Shown: piece after piece, positions 49,861 through 61,136 of the stretch
Layout of the letters: the number at the start of each line of letters is the position of its first letter
Numbering within the stretch: the stretch's first letter is position 1
From: Alitta virens
Taxonomy: Eukaryota; Annelida; Polychaeta; Phyllodocida; Nereididae
NCBI GenBank assembly: GCA_932294295.1
Contig: OW028574.1
Span: 15,820,215 to 15,884,214 of the forward strand
Length of the DNA: 64,000 nucleotides
Direction of reading: 5' to 3'
Program-made: the position numbers and the translations under genes
The notes under the pieces: generated by a model
The model's input: the letters and a program-made list of their open reading frames with translations, nothing else
Databases searched by the model: none
What the model was told of the DNA's origin: nothing

Positions 49861-50130
49861 TCATAACCCATATATAGTCAAGACCCATATATAATCATAC
49901 CCATATATAGTCAAGACCCATATATAATCATTACCCATATAGTCAAGACCCATATATAATTTACCCATATATAGTCAAGACCCATATATAATCATAACCC
50001 ATATATAGTCAAGACCCATATATAATTATTACCCATATATAGTCAAGACCCATATATAATTATTACCCATATATAGTCAAGACCCATATATAATCATAAC
50101 CCATATACAGTCAAGAACCATATATAGTCA
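49859..50130 (+). repeat. Minisatellite with 17-bp subunits in alternating pairs
   Basis: Two related 17-base words alternate: TCAAGACCCATATATAA and TCATAACCCATATATAG. This gives a higher-order unit of about 34 bases repeated about eight times, with small deletions and T/A changes (TCATTACCC, TTACCC). It starts exactly where a (TA)n run ends, and each subunit contains CATATATA, so the array may have grown from that edge. Confidence 0.9.
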
Positions 50131-51096
50131 TTAACACGATAAAACCGTATAAAACAGTACAATTTTTACTAAATGTTTACAGATAATTACTAAGTACACA
50201 AATATATCATCATCTCTCCTGTTATTATTCACCTAACACAGCCGGTGTTGTTTTCATACTGTTATGTTTAATGGGCTCATTAATCTTGTACAACAAACCA
50301 ATAAAATAACTACAACACCAGTACACTTAATTTCGATTTATCATGTGTTTTTTATTTATTATTTTTAATATATACACTCACACTGTATATATATTAAAGT
50401 CCCAGCAAGTATTGTTTGAATTTTTTACCACCTGTAAATGTTGGATCTGTCCTTAGGTGAAATTAAAGGGGAAAAGTATTTTCAATAACATAAATCATGA
50501 TCCATTGTTTGGATGATATTTTTTTTACAGGCTAAATTGCAGCAGTGCTCATTATAAATTTGATTACAACTCATTAATTCATCCATTGTAAAATCGACAG
50601 ACATATCTTAATTTGTATACACTTACATATTTAATATGCACACACTAGAATTTGTTCAGGCCATAACATAATAAAATGCAAAAAAATGCAATTTATGCAC
50701 ATAAACCTAAAGTAATCGATTATACTCAAAATAGAGATTTCCCAAACTACAAGAAAAAAAGTAATTCCCACGTGTTTAGCATTAAAACAGCAATTAGAAA
50801 ACATAGAAATCAATTTGAGTCATGTAAACACCTAAGTTATAGCTGAATACATGGTGAATACCAAACATAACATGTTAATATTGATGTACAGCTGTACATC
50901 TTATCCTTCAGCATGAATCCTACAGGCAAATGCATCAAAATTGCCATCTATTGATTCATGGATTGCCAGCCAAATGCACCATGCAAGAGCAGGCCTTGTT
51001 CAAGCAGCCAGATATGACTGACCATTGGTCACTGACGATCATACTAGATGATGTAGCTTTGCTATAGAGAGCTTCAAATAGCAAGGCAATACCTTT

Positions 51097-51230
51097 TTGG
51101 CAAAAGTGGTTCAGCGTTCATCTGTGAACTCAGAGATTGCGGGTTTGAATCCCCACCAGGCTACGGTTAAATTACAAGCCGGAGCCTGAATGCGCAAGAA
51201 GGACCAACAGTATATAGCGCATACAGCATG
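51097..51230 (+). repeat. tRNA-derived SINE, third type
   Basis: An A-box-like GTGGTTCAGCGTTCATC (51106-51122) is followed by a B box GGGTTTGAATCCC (51141-51153) and a short body with TACAAGCCGGAGCCTGAATG and TATATAGCGC. The body does not match SINE-A or SINE-B. Confidence 0.6.
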
Positions 51231-52460
51231 TTACCAGACTACATGATTTTGCAACACTGCACCCGTAGTTCTTTAAAGATCTCAGAATCTAACATTATTA
51301 TGGGTTGTTAAGCATGGTCTGTTACTGTTTTTCATTTTAATGGTTGACAGAAACTGACCCAAAGGGTTAAATTCCTTGCTCCCCCAGCAACGGTCACTTT
51401 TGACGGTTTGTTAGATTATAGCAGCTATAAAGATTAATTATGTAACAAGACAAACAAAAAATATCTGAAAAGACTCAAGATGTCATCTAACTTAATTTTT
51501 ATTGGAGTCGCATCTTAAATTTACAATAATTATGTCTGCCATATTAGCAGATGCTAATTAAACTGTAAGTTAACTCATTTGACATACACCCAAGATATTT
51601 TACTCAAAACCACTCCAAACTAAGCCTATTGCTTCAAATCACCCATTATTTCCAGCTGTTCCTAGCTGAGCTCTTTATCCTGTTCTCATTTATTACAAAA
51701 TTAGGCGACTTATCACTAATGTAAAATAATGACGGCCGATGATCCAATTTCATGAAAATCTGCCAACGACACTCCGCAGCTTAATTTCTTTCTTGTAAAA
51801 AATTAATCAAGAGAAAGTTCATTTGCGGAGGTTTGTGAGACAACTAGCCATTAAATTCCAGGCTATAACTTGATAATAATAAGCGATTGTTGTGGAAGGG
51901 AATTTAATTAGAAACTCCGGTTGGAGGTAGCATGTTGGATGAGGTTGAATATTGAAATTTCGACAAGCGAGAAACCGCATCAAGGTAAAGCAAAGCAATC
52001 TCCTCCAGTTGCGGGTTTAAATGACATGCAATCTGAAGTGAAACGGATTTTGCGAAACAGATTTTACTTCCTACGTTTCAGCAAAACAGGCCTTCCATCA
52101 AGTCCTTCCTTGAGCGAGGAACAATCCTCGGGATTCAATCGCTCTTGTTTCAACAGAAAACACTTAAGAAGCATTTCGGGAAGCAACGCACTGTAACATG
52201 AAGACGGGTCCTGCATCAATCTTGACTGGAATTAACTGTCACTCTCACCAGTCCTTCAGAAATTCACTCTCAGCTTTTTAGACCAGAAAACATTTGAAAC
52301 TCATCATACCACGTATTACCACAGATTTCATCTTTCTGGCGTTGCAACTTTGCAAATGTAAGCAAAACACACAAGCATATTTCAGCACTCTTGACTAGAA
52401 AGAAATATGGACAGATAGATTGTATTGCATTGGCCTGAACCTTATTCATCCAACATAAAG

Positions 52461-52535
52461 TGGTATAGATAGATAGGATAGATAGGATAGATAGGATAGA
52501 TAGGATAGATAGATGGATAGATGGATAGACAGATA
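52461..52535 (+). repeat. GATAG/GATA compound microsatellite
   Basis: Alternating ATAGATAGG nonamers change into GATAGATG and GACAGATA over about 75 bases. Confidence 0.9.
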
Positions 52536-54109
52536 TACAACATGACTGTAGTATTATGTATGTATCACCACACCAACCATCTTCCCAACACCGTCGACCA
52601 TATTCTGATTTATGTTTCTGCCAATTTAAAAATCCAATATATCTGGCCTTGCCACCATATCTAAGCTCTGCTTCCGTTCATTGGCAATAAATTCAAACAA
52701 TATATTCCCATTGGATAATATAGCAAAGTAGGGAATCGTGTCCATGTGAACCAAAAGTGGTGGGGCAAATTAAAGATTTTGTGAGTTGGAAATTTCATTT
52801 TGGAATTTATTAAGCAAACACCTTTTCCTTTCCTATTCAATTTGGCAGATCCATCACATAGCTCCAGATTTACAGTCAGTTATTACTTCAGAGAATGTGA
52901 AGATTTTAACGCGAAACTTGATGATCCGGTTTTGAAAAGACGTCGTAAATTTACGCTGTTCCCTTTAATCAAATAGAAACAACGGCTAGGCAGCACTCAA
53001 AGGAAACACAAAAAGATTAATAAACACTATTAATCATAATTATGATCAAGCGAAACCAATGCAAAACCCAAAATTGTCTTCTAAACCCAAAGGAATGCTT
53101 TCGATGTGATACATGAGAATCAACACAATGCCGAAAAGCCTGTGAAAGGCAGCCGCGCTCCATAACTAAATGGCGGCCACAAAAGGCTGATATGAAAGCA
53201 CTGCTTCATCACAATTGTATTTCATTAACTAAATACTTTTCACCATGGATGACACACAAGACAGGGGAATCCACTCAGATTGCATTCATCCCATTCACAG
53301 CATCTCATTATGGTCTCAGCACCCCTGGATTAACAACAACTGCTAAATGCCTTCATCTATTTTGCCATCTTCTTCCCTAGAGTTGAGAGAGAAACCAACT
53401 AACAACAATAAGCTAGGTAACTCTGCCCCAAGCTACATTTGATATGCTACAATGTTCTGGCAATTCTATTTTGAAAGTATAACCTTATAATTGAAGTGCT
53501 GAGAGTGCCTAGCATATTAGTGGTCACACAGTGAAATGAGGATGCACTGAAATAAACTTTGCCAAAGTCCTCATGTGATGTAATCAATGCTTTGTTTTGT
53601 TTCTGTCAAATTCATAATAGTGAAAACAACTGCTCAAAGGCCATTGAATTTGCTCAACTAGCCAAGAGTTTTGACCAACAGAGAGATTATCCTGAAACGT
53701 TGATTGCTGTGTTTTGTTCACTCAGGGATGTTTGGAAGTATTTAATGGACACCAGTGTTAATCTACAAATACTGGAAAATTTAACATTGTTGGTCTCTGC
53801 TTGGCACTATTAGAAATGAACTACCTAGGCCTGTCAATGACATGAGGTTTCACGGTCTTGCAGTGATGCTCTGTCATATAACAGGTGCCGGTTTCAATAG
53901 AGTCTTTTCACCGAGCAGCCATAAATTCAGCAAGACATAAGTATTTCTTCTCCTCTTATCACTCATTTTGCTTTTCAGACATAGTAGGTCATACCTAACT
54001 TATTCCATAAATATATTTTGTTCTGGGAATTAGCAGAAATCAACTAAATGATAAGATGTCAAATATACATTAAAATGCACTGAAAATACTCCTGCTATGG
54101 TGCACTTTG

Positions 54110-54155
54110 CTTCAGCCAATCAGAGTTAAGGGCGGGACATTTTTCAGCCAATAGA
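54110..54155. promoter_or_regulatory. CCAAT - GC box - CCAAT cluster
   Basis: AGCCAATCAGAG (CCAAT 54116-54120), GGGCGGG (54130-54136) and AGCCAATAG (CCAAT 54148-54152) lie within 40 bases of otherwise AT-rich sequence. These are NF-Y-type and Sp1-type sites. The cluster is 13 kb upstream of the first coding exon of minus-strand FUT8, so it is a candidate for the unlocated FUT8 promoter. It could equally be part of a repeat. Confidence 0.35.
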
Positions 54156-54988
54156 ATTGCAGTATTCTGTCGTAGCCACCTGGTGGAAAAACAGAGAACC
54201 TTCCATGAAAATCCACTATTGACCAGTACTGAATTAAAGGCCAAGAAAATATCCTCCACCTCCAGTAGATCGATGACCAAAATTCATCAAATCAATTTGC
54301 CTTTAAAAAAAAACATCACAGCTCACTCACTTCAGAAGACATCACAACTCGTTAGTCAAAGCAGATAATCAAAATATCACAACTCGCTCACCTTTGTAGA
54401 TCTATATCAAAGCAATATTGATTTCCTTCTTATTCCCTATTTCTCTGTGATTGACGTACAAGAAACCAGGTAAATTCCAACTAAATCCTCGATTTAGCCA
54501 AATTACACAATATGAAATTCATACGACAGCTAACATAAAACTTAAAACAGTTCACACATAAAATGATGGACCAAAAGGAAATGACTGACAATGAACCATA
54601 ATACTGGCATATGGTTAATCAGATATGTACATCCTTCTCAGTGTTCCGATTTCTGCTCAAGCCTCTAGGATATCTAGTCCACTTCGTCCGACCATTAAAC
54701 TGTATAAATTCATGAATATTTATTATGTGACATAACTTATACTGGGACATCAATAAAAAAAATATACAATTTTACGACGATGCTCAATGTGGTATTGTTC
54801 TCTTTCACTATTAATCCCAGCCTCTTGAAAGGATTGCTATAAAACCTAGAAATATAAGTTAGCAAGCAGCCTGATAAATTTGATGAAAATTATTTGTAAA
54901 AGAAAATTTCCAAATGCCATGACAAATTATATACAAGGATTCTATCTCTGGTTGCACTGAAGAGTGAATTAATTTAATGAGATACTAG

Positions 54989-55628
54989 TGTATGGTGCCC
55001 TATTATGGTCAGGGGTCCTAATATGGTTAGTTACAATTAATTCTCCCTCATTTCATCTGTTGAGCAGTTACACCACTGAAACAGTAGCATTTTGAAACTT
55101 CAGATTTTTTTCAATTTAAATTTGCAAGGTCATTCAAGGACAAATGGTTCCAATTTGTATACAAAATAAGCCAAGAAATTGAGATTGCATGAAAATCATG
55201 TTGGTCAGGGTTTTTCTTCAAACTTGCATGTTTGAAATATCAATTTTTTTATATGCACCAAAAGTCTGAAGAAGTAAGTTTAAGAAAATTGCCTTAATTC
55301 CTTTTAAGAATTTAATTCATCTATTTCATATCAGAGGCTATTTTAACAGGGAGAAGTCATTTGTTACAACAAAAATCATGCATACAAACAAGGTGCATAC
55401 AAACAAGGCGACCACAATAGGACACTGTCACTGGTGTCCTAATATTGTTAATATGAGGTTCCTTGTTTTGACAAGCTGTATTTACTGATGTTTAACAAAT
55501 ATTTTGTTATTTTCAATGATTTTGTAAATGCTTTACAATAGAGTTATCAGGCACCCAGTAATATTTGCAAGAATTTTATTGATAGCTCTCTTAAACAAAA
55601 ACCTGACCATAATAGGGCACCATACGTT
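54989..55628. mobile_element. Inverted-repeat DNA element with 7-bp target duplication
   Basis: The left end reads TGTATGGTGCCCTATTATGG then TCAGG. The complement of the right end reads CGTATGGTGCCCTATTATGG then TCAGG: about 24 bases with one difference after the first base. ATACTAG stands on both sides (54982-54988 and 55629-55635). Inside, GGACACTGTCACTGGTGTCC near 55422 and CCTAATATTG echo the ends. 640 bp, no coding frame of note, so non-autonomous. I cannot assign the superfamily. Confidence 0.8.
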
Positions 55629-55631
55629 ATA

Positions 55632-55800
55632 CTAGGAACCATAATAAATACCCACAAAATGGACAGAAATGTTTGCTTAAAAATTCACATCCCAACTTTC
55701 TAGCTAATAAAAACACTTCAGGGAAAGAAATAGCTGGATGGGGGTTTGCTATATTCTCCATTGTAATTTCTGCCTCTTCTTTGTGACAAATGTATTTATA
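55632..55800. repeat. Dispersed repeat C, second copy
   Basis: GGAACCATAATAAATACCCA, GGACAGAAATGTTTGC, CCCAACTTTCTAGC and CTCCATTGTAATTTCTGCCT match 36812-36990 in order. The preceding TTATACTAGG also has a counterpart at 36.8 kb, which suggests the 54989 element inserted into this copy. Confidence 0.65.
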
Positions 55801-56854
55801 AGTCTGATTTAAGTCACTATCAAAAATAAAAGTCAGAAATTATTTTGAATAATTTAATGCTGACAAATTTAAATGCGATACATCTTATAAAGAAAAGAAA
55901 CTTGGCAATATGAAAAAACGATTCCATCGCCACGATATAACTACATAAAGAACTTTAAAAACCTTAAATAACTGGAAAAAAACTATCATTTCGAGATATA
56001 ACTGCATATAGAAATAAACTTACAACTGGTAAAGACAAACGTTTATTAAAAAAAAAAAAAAAAAGTATCTATGATTAAAAAGAACATTTCACTTACTGGA
56101 GCCAAGTGATAGCGAACCTTGAGCTCTTTACTTCTCTTTTCAATTTAATGAAATGAATCAAATGAAAGCAGTGAGGTTACGTGTATACAAAGTAACATGT
56201 GGCGCGAGCTATTTTCATTTTAGCTCATTTTCCTTGTGGTATTGAATCTATTGATCTCTGACTGTGAAATGAACTGACAATATGACTTATTTTAACACAT
56301 TTTGAACTAATGTATATAAATGAATGCCATTTCCCAGGTCCCCTAAAAATAAATTTCTTATACATAGAGGACAGAATGCTTTAATTCACACCTATAGCAT
56401 TAATTATATATATATAAGTACAATTTTGTCAATATTTAAAACCAATACTTTATTATTTTATTTCTTCAACCAAGTTATACAAATAATACAAAAGGACATG
56501 TTTATCAGTTCCTGTATTTAAAAAATAATCAATGCTACCATAGACTAATTTCAATGTACTTATAAACGATTGTTGTATGACGAATTACTTGATTTTATGA
56601 AATAATGCCTAGAAAAGCAATTCTGTCGACTCTTCTTTGAGGCTCCTTTAAGTCTCAGTACAATTTCTGTACAATTTCAAGAAAATCTTTCAAATTTTCA
56701 CTTCTAAAATATCGTGCAAAAACAATTAAATCAGAAAGGCCTATATGCAGTAAATAAATTTGTATATTATATAATCATAAATTTAACATTAAAACGTACT
56801 TTTTTTTTCTTTTTGAGATAAATCATATCATACACAATCACCTGAAATGGCAAT

Positions 56855-56944
56855 TATTTATGACTTAAATCAGTTATCATAATTTATGACTATCATAATT
56901 TATGACTAAAATCACAGTTATCATAATTTATGACTAAAATCATT
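56855..56944 (+). repeat. Short tandem repeat, ATCATAATTTATGAC
   Basis: Three close copies of TATCATAATTTATGACTA, two of them followed by AAATCA, plus a diverged TTATTTATGACTTAAATCAG at the left. Confidence 0.85.
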
Positions 56945-57795
56945 CAAGTAGAATTCATTCGTCAAACGGCAACATATATCATGATATTTTGTCTTACGCC
57001 TTAACAATGAACTACAGCTGTTGTTATTTTTACGTCATTTTATACAATATGGACTGAACTGAATATAATGGCGCGATTGGATATATATTTATTGCATATA
57101 GGCCTTTATTGGAAACCACCTATATAACTACATTGTTTCTTTTGACATTAAATTTATGTTGCTTTTGTTTGCTTTCTTTCATACTACACATGTGTCCTGG
57201 CGATATTTAATTGTCAACTTGTCAATAAAATTGTATATATATATATAAATATTATTATTATTACCCATGACATAATGTAGTTCATACTAATGCAGTTTCT
57301 AAAAAAAATGTCAACCTAATTTCTTTTTAAACATAATTCGTTTTTTAATAGAGTTAGAGAGGATCTTTTATTCACTGGATTTACGAAAAGCTGAAACCTG
57401 ACAAGACATTATTAAAAAAGAAGAAGTTTATACAAGAAATTTACTACAGAACCCAATCAGCCCAACTAGGGTTTGCACGAAAGCCCATGTGTGCATGCAT
57501 ACAAGGGAAGTAAACACTAGAAACAGGCTGTAATGAAGATTAGTGGGTGTGTCATTTAGTGGGTGTGTCATTCAGAAAATGAACTATGGGGAGGTCTGCA
57601 CGCAAGGACATACCCTAGATTGGGGATCCAGCACTGCCTGGGGTCAAAGGTCAGTTTGGGTTCTATCTCTCTATTGTTGTTGTACAGAATTGCTTCAGTG
57701 ATATTGCTCTGAAGGAAAGTACGATATTTATAGCAGAGAGGGGCAGACGTTATGATCTGCTGCAAACAACTGGTAATGCTACGAGCCCACATCAT

Positions 57796-57850
57796 ATCAC
57801 ACATTCACTATGTGGGTGGGGTCTTTCACCTGCTCCAGCACACACATCAT
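57796..57850 (-). repeat. SINE-B body fragment beside a large microsatellite
   Basis: CACACATTCACTATGTGGGT, GGGGTCTTTCACCTGCTCCA and CACACATCATACACAAG follow the SINE-B body order. A compound microsatellite starts about 35 bases to the right. Confidence 0.6.
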
Positions 57851-57882
57851 ACACAAGTAGGGTTTCCTGAATGTGTTCAAAC

Positions 57883-57883
57883 T

Positions 57884-57974
<91 letters not shown>

Positions 57975-57975
57975 A

Positions 57976-58011
<36 letters not shown>

Positions 58012-58100
58012 ATCTACTTATCTACTTATCTACCTATCTACCTATCTACCTATCTACCTATCTATCAATCTATCTATTCTTCTTTCTTTCTTTCTTTCTT
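57883..58100 (+). repeat. Compound (TCAA)n(TCTA)n(TTTC)n(TACC)n microsatellite
   Basis: About 218 bases of tetranucleotides in blocks: TCAA/AATC, TCTA/TATC, TTTC, mixed TATC/TACC, TATC, TTTC. All three plus-strand frames are open (Leu-Ser-Ile-Tyr repeats). I treat these as artefacts of the repeat, not proteins. Confidence 0.95.
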
Positions 58101-58168
58101 CGTCAGCAACTAATCCTAAACTTGTCTATGATTGTATAATACATCTGTCTAACTTAGCGTGTGTCTGT

Positions 58169-58262
58169 GTGTGATTAGAGCTTTACGTCCTGTATTTCTT
58201 CACCAGTTGGGCTAATTAGGACAGGCAGAGACCATGGCAATGAGACGAAGGAGGACTATCTT
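58169..58262 (-). repeat. SINE-A body fragment without head
   Basis: The plus strand reads GATTAGAGCTTTACGTCCTG, then TTGGGCTAATTAGGACAGGC and CATGGCAATGAGA, matching the 5.6 kb copy. The tRNA head is lost. A large compound microsatellite lies about 70 bases away on its 3' side (57883-58100). Confidence 0.8.
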
Positions 58263-58577
58263 AGCGTGGATTTGCCTGTGATATCATATCACTTATATAT
58301 ATGTTAAACCCGATAAAACCTAATGAAAATTTATAAACAACAAGTCAGTACATGGCCAAATAACTCTCCATAAGGATCAGATAAAGATAATCTACCTTAA
58401 AAACAACCTGTTGTTCTTTAAGCCTCTATACATGCCGACCAGCAAATCTTCTTTCCCACACCCACACACAGTTGCAGATGCTCAATGGAAAAGGTTGGGA
58501 GCAGAGACAGTTCAATGCAATAGCTAGCGGCATGACCTGTCTGTGTGCACTCACAGCATAACACAGCTAAGGCAGAA

Positions 58578-58600
58578 GATGCAGCAGCAGCAGCAGCAGC
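58578..58600 (+). repeat. (CAG)n repeat
   Basis: Seven CAG/GCA units in GATGCAGCAGCAGCAGCAGC. Confidence 0.9.
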
Positions 58601-58896
58601 CAATTGTCAGTAGATCTTAGTGATGGATCATTGTAAACACAAAACCCACTGCAATCTAGTCCCTGCCATCCTCACCATTCATTCTTGATTTACTCAGATT
58701 AAAGTCCCTTTGAGTACCTCACGTATCAGTATAAAAGCCACATAGAGGGGTGGAGTCTAACGAGGGTGTGGAATATTGAGCCCTTTAGAAACTTAGTGCA
58801 TTTTTATGTTGATTTTGAACATCTGCAGCTGGTGAAGCTAGAATGAGTTTACTGTAGAATTAGACTTACAGAAACCTCACAACAGAATTCAAAATA

Positions 58897-59021
58897 CTTG
58901 GAAACTCAACTGACTCCGCAGGATGTCAGGTGAATCCAACAATCCCATTGGCTGTAAGGCAGTCGATCAGCCAATGGGAGACCTGGATTCACATGACGTC
59001 ATCTGGAGCTTAGTTTCCAAG
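58897..59021. repeat. 125-bp foldback palindrome containing CCAAT and CRE motifs
   Basis: The inner arms 58925-58954 and 58968-58997 pair at 25 of 30 positions around a 13-base loop (shared GTGAATCCA and TCCCATTGGCTG). Pairing resumes at the outer ends (CTTGGAAACT at 58897 and its complement ending at 59021). Each inner arm carries a CCAAT word, and the right arm runs into a full TGACGTCA (58994-59001). Confidence 0.8.
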
Positions 59022-59629
59022 TCTATGAAATCTGCTTTAATGAGATCGCTGAAGCATTTAGTAGAAAACTTAATCTTAGATGCATATCCAATTCATAGTT
59101 GCTGAGAACACTTGATCATACAACTATCTGCATGTGGTACAAGACAGAAAGTAATGACTATATCAGTGAATATACTACTAATTAGATAACAACAACAAAA
59201 ATATAAAGCACCATGAACATTAAGGTAATGTGGCCCCATCTAAGCGAATGACAAAAATATCAGTTCCAACATTTTGAGGGGATCAAAGAGACAGCGAAGC
59301 CCATTAGTCTCTCAAAGAACCCGGATCATCTGTTTAGTCCTTTGAAAACATCACAAGCAACAATATCAAGTCAGAGGTTCTAGATGTCGTCTAAATAATT
59401 CATAGTTGCAGGATAAAATCTTCCTGCTTCCGTCACTGTAATGAGATGTTAAACGTACCAAATGCAATTTAATTAAACGTTAAACAAAGTTTCGTTTGCA
59501 GTCTTAAATAGTTTTACGTATCGTAATTTGTATTGCAAAGGTCAAAATGTCAAAATGTCAAAATGTTTGTCAGCTGCTATGACCAGCTGCCATTGGCAGA
59601 CCTAGTAATGATGAGGTGTGAAGTCCACA

Positions 59630-59815
59630 ACTCGTTGCACATTTACCCCATGGGTGGGTTTTTCTTAACTTGCCCCACCATAGACACAAAATATCGGGCA
59701 CCTGACTGACATCCAACTTAGATTTAACTCATGTAGAGTACCCAGGCAGGAATTTGAACCTGGGACCTTCAAAGACAAGCATTAGCAGATGATCAACCAC
59801 TGTGGCCATCACTTG
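59630..59815 (-). repeat. SINE-B copy with tRNA-like head
   Basis: The minus strand has GTGGTTGATCATCTGCTAAT as A-box region (about 59778-59797) and AGGTTCAAATTCCT as B box (about 59749-59762). The body on the plus strand reads CACATTTACCCCATGGGTGG, CTTGCCCCACCATAGACAC and GACATCCAACTTAGATTTAA. The last phrase resembles the CATCCAACTTAGGCT junction of SINE-A, so the families share part of the head-body joint. Confidence 0.78.
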
Positions 59816-60587
59816 GTAGCGACTGTTATACAGCAAAATACAGCTACTATTAAAATGTGTCAGATTTGAAACACAACATGGTTCGACGTAACAAACTGTA
59901 CTATAACAGCCCATTTTCAAGTTCTAGTTACAGTCTCTAAAACACGAATTACTTAATTTAGTGAATCAAAATAAAATCTGTCATTTATTTAGCATACTAC
60001 ACTATTATAGCAGATTTGTAGTTAAAACAATGAATACCCGCCAGGAGTTTTAATTAAGTGGAACAGGAAAATATGAATGATTCTAAGAAATACTACAATG
60101 TGGTGTTGGATTAAAACAACAAACTAAGATGTGCCACATGGACTGCTCAATGCATTGACATCCATTGATATACACATGCTTACATAGCATTGCAAAGTAT
60201 ACAAACATGTAGTGTAAATTCACTGCATGTCTATGTTAAGTAACACAAGAGCTGAAAAAGTAAGCAACACATCATTTACACATGCATGTGGACTTACCAT
60301 TAAGCCTGACAAATAGGGCAGCTGTATGCAGAGTGTTGAACATGAGTATTAGAGAGTGCAGCACTCGAGTAATGGGACAGTGGCACTATCAGGCACTTCG
60401 GGTAAGCCTGTCACCACTCCATGCACACATATCCAGGGCAAGTACAGTTTAGTGAACTGTATTGCAGTAGTATAAATGAATGACAGTCCAATTGCAAGTT
60501 CAATTTACACACTACAGACTGCAGCAGCACTCAACACTGCTTCATCCTACTTTGTCACAGCCTGTCTGACATCAAAACTGCCAGCTT

Positions 60588-60640
60588 CTGCTTCAGCATC
60601 AGCAGCAGCAGCAACATAGCAGCACCAACAGCAGCTGGGA
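60588..60640 (+). repeat. CAG-rich triplet patch
   Basis: TCAGCATCAGCAGCAGCAGC and later CAGCACCAACAGCAGC. Short and imperfect. Confidence 0.75.
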
Positions 60641-61136
60641 AGCAGGACACTCACTGCAGATGCTTTGGCACCAATGCCAGGGGTTGCTGCAGCAGCAAGC
60701 ACATGCAGTGCAAATACTATTACCACTAGGTGTCGTCCAAGACAACCACACTGCCCCTAGCGGCAGCAATATTAACTAAAGAGGGCAACAGAACAATGGT
60801 CACCCAATGTCATCCCAGGACACACCCTCACACAGATACCAAAAGAATTCCAAAGTTCTCCAAACAATGATACATGTACCTTGTAAAATTTACAAGTGGC
60901 CACGAACCAAACCAGCACTTCAATAATTGAGGTTAAAAATAGAATGAACAGATGACCTTAAAAAAAGATTTCAACCTTTTTTTTAAGTTATTGAATATAC
61001 AAAATATGCATAGTCAGCTACAGCAGTGATGATTCACACAAACGGGTTATCATCAGATGATCAAGTTAATGAATGTAAAATTATCACGATGCAGTATGCA
61101 TTCAAAATTCTATATGGTGTACAATTGCAGTATAGT

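Noticed and set aside
49859..50130. CRISPR array
   Set aside because: The units are contiguous 17-mers without unique spacers, in an animal genome. It is a minisatellite.
57752..58174. Overlapping plus-strand frames of Leu-Ser-Ile-Tyr repeats
   Set aside because: They are translations of the TCTA/TCAA microsatellite and occur in all three frames.
58861..58920. FUT8 untranslated first exon on the minus strand, ending at TTTCT|GTAAGT
   Set aside because: Only the donor looks good. The sequence overlaps the edge of a foldback palindrome, and there is no independent sign of a transcript start.
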